This document shows positions 58,031 through 64,000 of a stretch of 64,000 nt of DNA, piece after piece. The stretch comes from Pseudophaeobacter sp965641885 (GTDB lineage: Bacteria > Pseudomonadota > Alphaproteobacteria > Rhodobacterales > Rhodobacteraceae): assembly GCA_965641885.1 (NCBI GenBank), contig OZ282574.1, positions 4,588,001-4,652,000 on the forward strand, given 5' to 3'. Within the stretch, counting starts at the first letter, position 1. Every line of letters begins with the position of its first letter. The translations under genes and the position numbers were made by a program. The notes beneath the pieces are model-generated. The model was not told where the DNA came from, did no database searches, and saw only the letters and a program-made list of their open reading frames with translations.

Positions 58031-58063
58031 ACCAAGATGTCACCTCAAGAGCACGTCGCAGCC

Positions 58064-58771
58064 TTACAGGGATTTCAGCTCATCCAGGATGGCAAGGGTG
58101 GCCGCACGGGGATCGGTTGCCTGCCAGATAGGGCGGCCAACAACGATGTGGTCAGCCCCTTCGGCAATTGCCGAAGCCGGGGTTGCCACACGCTTTTGAT
58201 CGCCAAGGGCCGCACCGGTGGGGCGCACGCCAGGGGTGACGATCAGTTTGCCGACAGCTTCGGGCAGCGCGCGGATCAGCGCGGCCTCCTGCGGGCTGGC
58301 GATGACCCCATCGGCGCCGGCGGCAAAAGCCTTGCCCGCGCGCTCTTGCACCAGATCGCGGATCTCGCCGGTTTTGATCAGCGCATCGTCCAGATCAGCG
58401 CGATCCAGTGAGGTGAGGATGGTGACGGCGAGGATCTTCATGTCTTTGCCGGCAGCGCCTTCCTTGGCGGCGCGCACCACATAGGGATCCCCATGCACGG
58501 TGAGAAAATCGAGATCATACTGCGCCAACCCGCGCACCGCGTTTTCAACCGTGGCGCCGATATCAAACAGCTTCATGTCGAGGAAAATACGCTTGCCCAG
58601 CTCTTGTTTCAGCTCATTTGCCAGGGCCAGCCCGCCGCCCGTCAGCATGCCAAGGCCGATCTTGTAGAACGAGGCCGCATCGCCCAGCTGCTCGGCCAGC
58701 TTCAGCCCGGCGAGGGCATCTGGCACATCCATGGCAACAATCAGGCGGTCGTCGGCTGTGGTCTGGGACAT
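58064..58771 (-). CDS. pyrF: Orotidine 5'-phosphate decarboxylase
   Basis: 235 residues. OMP decarboxylase makes UMP. The catalytic charged network is in RIFLDMKLFDIGATVENAV (D/K/D, about 58-76), with VAMDVP at the N-terminus, DGVIASPQE and the closing VTPGVRP/VVGRPIWQA phosphate loop. It is of normal length for the alphaproteobacterial type. CGGAGA lies before the ATG at 58771. It stands alone, divergent from clpB; the region after it holds the inverted repeats. Confidence 0.95.
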   Translation of the reverse strand: MSQTTADDRLIVAMDVPDALAGLKLAEQLGDAASFYKIGLGMLTGGGLALANELKQELGKRIFLDMKLFDIGATVENAVRGLAQYDLDFLTVHGDPYVVRAAKEGAAGKDMKILAVTILTSLDRADLDDALIKTGEIRDLVQERAGKAFAAGADGVIASPQEAALIRALPEAVGKLIVTPGVRPTGAALGDQKRVATPASAIAEGADHIVVGRPIWQATDPRAATLAILDELKSL

Positions 58772-58911
58772 GGGTATCTCCGGAATCAGGGCTGAGGGAA
58801 TGGCGCTTTCCTACTGCGCTGCCCAGAGCGGGGAAAGCCTAAAATACAAGGCATCCAAGCATGACATTGACACATATCAGAGTTTTTCCCGAAAATTTCA
58901 GCCAGTATGAT

Positions 58912-58940
58912 CTTGAAGAGGCCGCAAGACCTCCCAAATT
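58912..58940 (+). promoter_or_regulatory. Heat-shock (RpoH-type) promoter of clpB
   Basis: CTTGAA (58912-58917), a 15-base spacer and CCCAAATT (58933-58940) resemble the sigma-32 consensus CTTGAA and CCCCATNT. It is 81-110 bases upstream of the clpB start, a chaperone gene known to be in the RpoH regulon of related bacteria. The match to the -10 part is partial. Confidence 0.6.
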
Positions 58941-59020
58941 GATCACTAAGGCCTGAACCGGGGCGTGCTGCAAAGCGGGCGCAACCACATCTATTCGGGC
59001 GCTTGTAAAAGGAGAGAGAC

Positions 59021-61639
59021 ATGGACTTGAACAAGTTCACCGAGCGGGCACGGGGTTTCGTGCAGGCAGCGCAGACCATTGCGATGCGTGAAGAGCATCA
59101 GCGAATGATGCCGGAACACCTTCTTAAGGCACTGATGGATGATGATCAGGGGCTTGCGAGCAACCTGATTGGCAAATCTGGCGGCAATGCCGCCCAGGTT
59201 GTCGAGGCTGTCGAGGCCGCTGTTGCCAAGCTGCCAAAAGTGAGCGGTGATGCGGCTCAGACCTATCTGGATAGCCAAACTGCCAAAGTGCTGGATGAAG
59301 CCGCAAAGATTGCGGAAAAGGCAGGCGACAGTTTTGTGCCCGTAGAGCGCGTGCTGATGGCGCTGTGCATGGTCAAATCCAAGGCTAAGGACGCGCTGGC
59401 TGCAGGCGAGGTCTCGGCGCAGCAACTGAATGAAGCGATCAATGACATCCGCAAGGGCCGCACGGCTGACAGTGCCACGGCCGAGGAAGGCTATGATGCG
59501 CTGAAGAAATACGCCCGCGACCTGACCGAGGCCGCCCGCGAAGGCAAAATCGACCCTATCATTGGCCGCGACGAGGAAATCCGCCGCGCCATGCAGGTGT
59601 TGAGCCGCCGGACCAAGAACAATCCGGTGCTGATCGGTGAGCCGGGTGTGGGTAAAACCGCCATCGCCGAGGGCATGGCGCTGCGCATCGTCAATGGCGA
59701 TGTGCCGGAGAGCCTGCGCGACAAACAGCTTTTGTCGCTGGACATGGGCGCGCTGATCGCTGGTGCGAAATACCGGGGTGAATTTGAAGAGCGCCTGAAG
59801 GCGGTTCTGACCGAGGTCACCGAGGCCGCTGGTGAAATCATCCTGTTTATTGATGAGATGCACACCCTTGTTGGGGCGGGCAAATCGGATGGTGCCATGG
59901 ATGCGGCCAATCTGATCAAGCCGGCCTTGGCGCGCGGTGAGCTGCACTGCATCGGGGCCACCACTCTGGATGAGTATCGCAAATACGTCGAAAAGGACGC
60001 GGCGCTGGCGCGTCGTTTCCAGCCTGTTGTGATCCAGGAACCAACGGTGGAAGACACCATCTCGATCCTGCGCGGTATCAAGGAAAAGTATGAGCTGCAT
60101 CACGGGGTGCGCATCGCGGATGCAGCACTGGTGGCGGCAGCGACCCTGTCGAACCGCTATATCACCGACCGCTTTTTGCCGGACAAGGCCATCGACCTGA
60201 TGGATGAGGCCGCAAGCCGTCTGCGGATGCAGGTGGACAGCAAACCAGAAGCGCTTGACGCGCTGGACCGTCAGATCCTGCAGATGCAGATCGAAGAGCA
60301 GGCCCTGAAAGTTGAGGATGACACAGCCTCCAAGGACCGTCTTGATGTCTTGCAAAAGGAGTTGTCGGATCTGCAGGAAGAATCCGCTGAAATGACTGCC
60401 AAATGGCAGGCAGAGCGCGATAAACTTGCTGGTGCGCGCGATTTGAAAGAGCAGCTGGACCGGGCACGTGCCGATCTGGAAATCGCCAAACGCGAGGCAA
60501 ATCTTGCCCGGGCTGGTGAGCTGTCTTACGGCGTCATTCCAAACCTGGAAAAGCAACTCTCTGAGGCCGAAAACCGCGAAGAGCAGGGCGTGATGGTCGA
60601 AGAGGCCGTGCGTCCCGAGCAGATCGCGGGCGTTGTTGAGCGCTGGACCGGCATTCCCACCTCCAAGATGCTGGAAGGTGAGCGCGACAAGCTGCTGCGC
60701 ATGGAAGATGAGCTGCATTCCCGCGTCATTGGTCAGAACGCGCCGGTAACGGCGGTGGCCAATGCGGTCCGCCGGGCGCGCGCAGGCCTCAATGATGAGA
60801 ACCGTCCTCTGGGCTCGTTCCTGTTCCTTGGGCCAACCGGTGTGGGTAAAACCGAGCTGACCAAGGCTGTGGCCAACTTCCTGTTCGACGATGATAACGC
60901 CATGGTGCGGATTGATATGTCGGAATACATGGAGAAACACAGCGTGGCCCGTCTGATCGGGGCACCTCCCGGCTATGTTGGTTATGAGGAAGGTGGGTCT
61001 CTGACAGAAGCAGTGCGGCGTCGGCCCTATCAGGTGGTGCTGTTCGATGAGGTCGAAAAGGCGCATCCGGATGTCTTTAACGTGCTGTTGCAGGTTTTGG
61101 ATGACGGCATGCTGACCGATGGTCAGGGACGGACCGTGAACTTTAAGCAGACGCTGATCATCCTGACCTCGAACCTTGGGGCGCAGGCCTTGAGCCAGTT
61201 GCCTGAAGGCGCGGATGCTTCTGATGCCAAGCGCGATGTGATGGATGCGGTGCGGGCGCATTTCCGCCCCGAGTTCCTCAACCGTCTGGATGAGACGATC
61301 ATCTTTGACCGTCTGGCGCGCAGTGACATGGACGGTATCGTTGATATCCAGCTTGGCCTTCTGACCAAACGTCTGGCGGGTCGCAAGATTACCCTGACGC
61401 TGGATGACGGCGCCAAGACCTGGCTTGCGAATGAAGGCTATGATCCGGTGTTTGGCGCAAGACCGCTAAAACGGGTGATCCAGCGTGCCTTGCAGAACCC
61501 GCTGGCAGAGCTGATCCTGAGCGGAGAGGTCAAGGATGGCGACATCATTCCTGTATCGGCTGGGGGTGAGGGCCTGATCATCGGGGACCGGCTGGGCACC
61601 ACCGACCGGCCCAAGCCGGATGATGCGGTCGTGCACTGA
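59021..61639 (+). CDS. clpB: ATP-dependent disaggregase ClpB
   Basis: 872 residues. An N-terminal Clp_N domain (about 1-145), first AAA+ module with GEPGVGKTA (206-214) and IDEMHTLVGAG, a coiled-coil middle domain (about 400-520), second AAA+ module with GPTGVGKTE (about 608-616), YEEGGSLTEAVRRRPYQV and the C-terminal sensor-2 NEGYDPVFGARPLKRVIQR. ClpB rescues aggregated proteins with DnaK. AAGGAGAG precedes ATG 59021. It has a heat-shock-type promoter and its own terminator. Confidence 0.98.
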   Translation: MDLNKFTERARGFVQAAQTIAMREEHQRMMPEHLLKALMDDDQGLASNLIGKSGGNAAQVVEAVEAAVAKLPKVSGDAAQTYLDSQTAKVLDEAAKIAEKAGDSFVPVERVLMALCMVKSKAKDALAAGEVSAQQLNEAINDIRKGRTADSATAEEGYDALKKYARDLTEAAREGKIDPIIGRDEEIRRAMQVLSRRTKNNPVLIGEPGVGKTAIAEGMALRIVNGDVPESLRDKQLLSLDMGALIAGAKYRGEFEERLKAVLTEVTEAAGEIILFIDEMHTLVGAGKSDGAMDAANLIKPALARGELHCIGATTLDEYRKYVEKDAALARRFQPVVIQEPTVEDTISILRGIKEKYELHHGVRIADAALVAAATLSNRYITDRFLPDKAIDLMDEAASRLRMQVDSKPEALDALDRQILQMQIEEQALKVEDDTASKDRLDVLQKELSDLQEESAEMTAKWQAERDKLAGARDLKEQLDRARADLEIAKREANLARAGELSYGVIPNLEKQLSEAENREEQGVMVEEAVRPEQIAGVVERWTGIPTSKMLEGERDKLLRMEDELHSRVIGQNAPVTAVANAVRRARAGLNDENRPLGSFLFLGPTGVGKTELTKAVANFLFDDDNAMVRIDMSEYMEKHSVARLIGAPPGYVGYEEGGSLTEAVRRRPYQVVLFDEVEKAHPDVFNVLLQVLDDGMLTDGQGRTVNFKQTLIILTSNLGAQALSQLPEGADASDAKRDVMDAVRAHFRPEFLNRLDETIIFDRLARSDMDGIVDIQLGLLTKRLAGRKITLTLDDGAKTWLANEGYDPVFGARPLKRVIQRALQNPLAELILSGEVKDGDIIPVSAGGEGLIIGDRLGTTDRPKPDDAVVH

Positions 61640-61679
61640 TTTCCTTGCTGAGATCTTGCCGAGACTGAAAAAACGAGAA

Positions 61680-61706
61680 AGCCTGCCATTTTGGCAGGCT
61701 TTTTTA
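61680..61706 (+). terminator. Terminator of clpB
   Basis: AGCCTGCCA and TGGCAGGCT pair perfectly (9 bp) around TTT, followed by TTTTT. It lies about 40 bases after the clpB stop. Confidence 0.93.
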
Positions 61707-61737
61707 TGCAGGGCGTCAGTTTTATGCTGGGCGTCAT
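61702..61737. repeat. 18-bp tandem duplication directly after the clpB terminator
   Basis: TTTTATGCAGGGCGTCAG (61702-61719) is followed by TTTTATGCTGGGCGTCAT (61720-61737), 16 of 18 bases the same. It overlaps the T run of the terminator. Confidence 0.85.
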
Positions 61738-61837
61738 GTGCGCGTAAAAAGGGGGGGGCGTGCCTCGTCTTGACACCCGTCCTGGACCTCCTTTAGGGGG
61801 TATTTTCTGTGATAAGAAAAACCTAAAGGACTTTTAA

Positions 61838-62281
61838 GTGAAGATTTTTGTATTGGCTGCTGCAGCGGCTTTGAGCCTTTCTGCCTGCGCAACTGTGACC
61901 AAAGGGACCAGCGAAGATGTGCAATTCACATCCAACCCGGCCGGGCTGAAGGTTGAAACAAGCAATGGCATGCAGTGCACCACACCCTGCATTCTGCGTA
62001 TTGAGCGCAAGCAAAAATTCATGGCGACCTTCCGGCATGGGGCGGCCACGCGGACAATTAGTGTTTCAACCCAGGTGCGCGAAACTGGCGGTGCAGCTTT
62101 GGCAGGTAATATTCTGGCAGGCGGCGTGATTGGCATTGGGATTGATGCGGCCACCGGCTCGTCTCTGGACCATATTCCAAACCCTGTGCACGCCGATTTT
62201 TCCAAGCCGCAAGCGGAGCAGATCAATGCTGCAGAGTTTTTGCGTCTCGAAAAAGAGAAGAACGCCGCCCGTCCAAACTGA
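61838..62281 (+). CDS. Small lipoprotein with a PEGA-like domain
   Basis: 147 residues. The signal LAAAAALSLSAC places the lipidated cysteine at residue 17. Residues 20-70 resemble a PEGA-type beta domain (VQFTSNPAGLKVETSNGMQC-type strand, then TPCILRIERKQKF). A glycine-rich hydrophobic stretch (AGNILAGGVIGIGIDAATG) follows. The start is a GTG at 61838 with AAAGGA before it. Proteins like this are common in Rhodobacteraceae; their role is unknown. It is a single gene with its own terminator. Confidence 0.85.
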   Translation: MKIFVLAAAAALSLSACATVTKGTSEDVQFTSNPAGLKVETSNGMQCTTPCILRIERKQKFMATFRHGAATRTISVSTQVRETGGAALAGNILAGGVIGIGIDAATGSSLDHIPNPVHADFSKPQAEQINAAEFLRLEKEKNAARPN

Positions 62282-62320
62282 TCAGGTTGATACGGGCAGC
62301 GTGTTTCGTTGTTAGAGAAC

Positions 62321-62350
62321 AAAAAGGCCCACCAATTTTGGTGGGCTTTT
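62321..62350. terminator. Bidirectional terminator between the lipoprotein and DUF302 genes
   Basis: AAAAGGCCCACCA pairs with TGGTGGGCTTTT (one G-T), with A and T runs outside on both sides. It serves the rightward lipoprotein gene and the leftward DUF302 gene. Confidence 0.88.
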
Positions 62351-62365
62351 CGTTTAGAGGGCGGC

Positions 62366-62818
62366 TTACTCTTCGATGGCTTCCTGGGCTATGTCGCTCA
62401 AAAGGTTTTGGATGACTTGCATCTCTCCGGCAGGGAAGGCGCGAAACCCCACGGTGACCTTATCTTCACCCGGGCGCTGGGCGACAAAGATGTCATAGGG
62501 GCAAAAGGTGATATTCATCGGGTCGGCTTCCATCACCTGACGCGACAGTTTGGCCGAGCAAAACGAGTAGACGTCCGCCTGCTGGAACAAAACCACGTCA
62601 GAGCCGACATCGGCGCGGGTGCGCTCGAGCATGTCGCCTACATGGCTGATGTGATCAACAACAAAGCCCCGGTCGGTGATGGCGCTTTCCAGCCCGAAGG
62701 TGACATCGTCATAGGCCAGCCCGGTTTCAAAGCTGACCATGTCTCGCGCCTGAACCTGGGCTGGGGACAACAGCAGGGTGCCGAGGGCACAGGTGGCGGC
62801 AATGGTGAAATATTTCAT
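62366..62818 (-). CDS. Secreted DUF302 domain protein
   Basis: 150 residues with a signal peptide (about 1-24, ending QARD). The DUF302 fold is shown by YDDVTFGLESAITDRGFVVD (36-55), VVLFQQADVYSFCSAKLSRQ (74-94 region) and FCPYDIFVAQRPGED (about 105-119). Function of the family is unknown; it has a link to sulfur or copper handling in some bacteria (weak). It is a single gene, divergent from the FMN-type gene at the right end. Confidence 0.88.
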   Translation of the reverse strand: MKYFTIAATCALGTLLLSPAQVQARDMVSFETGLAYDDVTFGLESAITDRGFVVDHISHVGDMLERTRADVGSDVVLFQQADVYSFCSAKLSRQVMEADPMNITFCPYDIFVAQRPGEDKVTVGFRAFPAGEMQVIQNLLSDIAQEAIEE

Positions 62819-62936
62819 CTGACTTCTCCCAATGTGATCTGCAGTGGCTTGCCCAATCGGAGCATCCCGCCCAGTTTAGGGGCAAGAGACGGGCAGCGCT
62901 GGGCCACCTGTCATAATTATATATAGGGGTTTCTGC

Positions 62937-64000
62937 ATGGGTTTTGCAGCAAAGGCTATAGAATTTCTCGCCGTTGGCTTTGTTTTCCTCCTGGGAGCGC
63001 TGGCACTGCTGGCTCTGGTACTCTTTGTGGTGGACCGTTTTCAGACGCAGGATGCCATCCGGCGGAACTACCCGGTTTTGGGGCGCTTCCGGCACCTGTT
63101 CAGCACTATGGGAGAGTTCTTCCGGCAGTATTTCTTTGCGATGGACCGTGAAGAGATGCCCTTTAACCGTGCGCAGCGCGAATGGGTGGGGCGCGCAGCC
63201 GAAGGTGCGGGCAATACGGTTGCCTTTGGCTCGACCCGCAACACCTCGGTGCCGGGCACCGCGATCTTTGTCAACGCGCCTTTTCCGCCGCTGGATGACC
63301 AATACGCCAGCTCCGAGCCGATGATGATTGGGGCGGGCGCCCGGGTGCCCTATCTGGCGCCGTCGTTTTTTAATATCTCAGGTATGAGCTATGGCGCGCT
63401 CTCAAAGCCTGCGGTGCGCGCCCTCAGCCGGGGCGCGCGTGAGGCTGGGGTCTGGCTGAACACCGGCGAGGGGGGATTGAGCCCCTATCACTTGGAAGGC
63501 GGCTGTGATGTGGTGTTTCAGATCGGCACCGCCAAATACGGCGTGCGCACTGCTGAAGGCGGGCTAAGTGACGCAAAACTGCGCGAAGTTGCAGCCAACC
63601 CCACGGTGCGGATGTTCGAGCTAAAGCTGTCGCAGGGCGCCAAGCCCGGCAAGGGCGGCATTCTGCCCGGCAAAAAGGTCAGCGCCGAGATCGCCGAGAT
63701 CCGTGGCATCCCCGAGGGTGTGGCCAGTATCTCTCCCAACCGTCATCCGGAAATGACGGGTTTTGACGATCTGCTCGATATGATTGCCCATGTGCGCGAG
63801 GTCACCGGCAAGCCGGTTGGTATCAAGACCGTGGTTGGATCCGAGGCGGTGACGCGCGAGATGTTTTTCAATATGGCGGCGCGCCCTGATGATGCGCCGG
63901 ATTTCATCACCATTGATGGCGGCGAAGGCGGCACGGGCGCCGCGCCGATGCCCTTGATTGATCTGGTGGGAATGTCGGTGCGCGAAGCGCTGCCTTTGGT
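62937..64000 (+). CDS. FMN-binding glutamate synthase family protein (3' end outside the window)
   Basis: 354 codons are visible. An N-terminal membrane helix (FLAVGFVFLLGALALLALVLF, about 10-30) is followed by the glutamate-synthase-like FMN/TIM-barrel domain with FNISGMSYGALSKPAVRALS (142-161), NTGEGGLSPYH, KLSQGAKPGKGGILPG and DGGEGGTGAAP. The GltS-class iron-sulfur cysteines would lie further on. These membrane-anchored proteins are separate from the normal GltB and their reaction is not settled. AGGGG lies before ATG 62937. It was identified from the reading frame alone because it has no stop in the window. Confidence 0.9.
   Translation, partial: MGFAAKAIEFLAVGFVFLLGALALLALVLFVVDRFQTQDAIRRNYPVLGRFRHLFSTMGEFFRQYFFAMDREEMPFNRAQREWVGRAAEGAGNTVAFGSTRNTSVPGTAIFVNAPFPPLDDQYASSEPMMIGAGARVPYLAPSFFNISGMSYGALSKPAVRALSRGAREAGVWLNTGEGGLSPYHLEGGCDVVFQIGTAKYGVRTAEGGLSDAKLREVAANPTVRMFELKLSQGAKPGKGGILPGKKVSAEIAEIRGIPEGVASISPNRHPEMTGFDDLLDMIAHVREVTGKPVGIKTVVGSEAVTREMFFNMAARPDDAPDFITIDGGEGGTGAAPMPLIDLVGMSVREALPL

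Noticed and set aside
58991..61261. 756-codon minus-strand open frame opposite clpB
   Set aside because: It mirrors the codon bias of clpB, has no ribosome site and no family motif; clpB is certain on the plus strand.
1..64000. Mobile element, prophage or integration site
   Set aside because: No transposase, integrase, terminal inverted repeats or phage genes were seen; the tRNA gene has no nearby integrase or duplicated end.

Overview
The window is a 64 kb stretch of chromosome, about 60% GC and densely coding, from an alphaproteobacterium of the Rhodobacteraceae (Roseobacter group). The assignment rests on the gene families and their order: rbfA-truB-rpsO, rsmB-heparinase-purH-lspA-DUF3035 lipoprotein, deoC with a double ALDH16-type dehydrogenase, a fused-tail SitC, DUF6525, DUF1674, DUF3775 and WGR small proteins, and an RTX protein with an N-terminal membrane helix. 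The genus is inference. I see no phage, transposon, rRNA operon or CRISPR array, so this is core chromosome with a few accessory insertions.

Layout. 1-2.0 kb: ArsR regulator divergent from a PLP decarboxylase, then DUF6525. 2.1-6.7 kb, minus strand: rbfA, a secreted phosphodiester glycosidase, truB, DUF1643, an RTX protein and rpsO. 6.8-14.9 kb: dapB, a small membrane-protein gene that appears to be cut by an in-frame stop, an SDHAF4-like gene, then rsmB, heparinase, purH, lspA and a lipoprotein. 15.3-18.1 kb: a translationally coupled pair of M16 peptidases. 18.2-21.6 kb: deoC-ALDH16, divergent from the manganese/zinc importer sitABCD (21.7-25.7 kb). 25.8-30.7 kb: overlapping mutL-rmuC-adenylate cyclase and DUF3775. 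30.8-31.7 kb: Crp/Fnr regulator and DUF2892. 31.9-35.6 kb, minus strand: a five-gene unit joining a histidine phosphatase, a GST, two saccharopine-pathway dehydrogenases and a SemiSWEET transporter. 35.9-37.4 kb: carbamoylase and WGR protein.

37.5-49.6 kb: a hybrid histidine kinase and an OmpR regulator diverge from a seven-gene operon holding a complete branched-chain-type ABC importer flanked by two acyl-CoA-ligase-type proteins. The second of these has a replaced ATP-binding loop. This looks like a sensed uptake and CoA-activation system for an unidentified carboxylic acid. 49.8-54.2 kb: ferric iron permease and binding protein on opposite strands, with an IscR-like dyad before the binding protein and no ATPase gene, plus a COG0523 GTPase and a GNAT enzyme. 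54.4-62.8 kb: rpmJ, tRNA-Val(GAC), N-formylglutamate amidohydrolase, dinB, Nudix, pyrF, clpB with a heat-shock-type promoter, a lipoprotein and DUF302. The window ends inside an FMN glutamate-synthase-like gene.

The most unusual signals are: the in-frame stop at 8019-8021 followed by 81 open codons; a recurrent pattern of short (11-20 bp period) tandem duplications, many sitting exactly at gene 3' ends; the degenerate DtxR-like tail on SitC; paired operator-like repeats over the sitA promoter; an orphan minus-strand terminator and three perfect dyads in the nuclear gap at 57.6-58.03 kb (small RNA candidate); and the ligase/ABC/kinase cluster.
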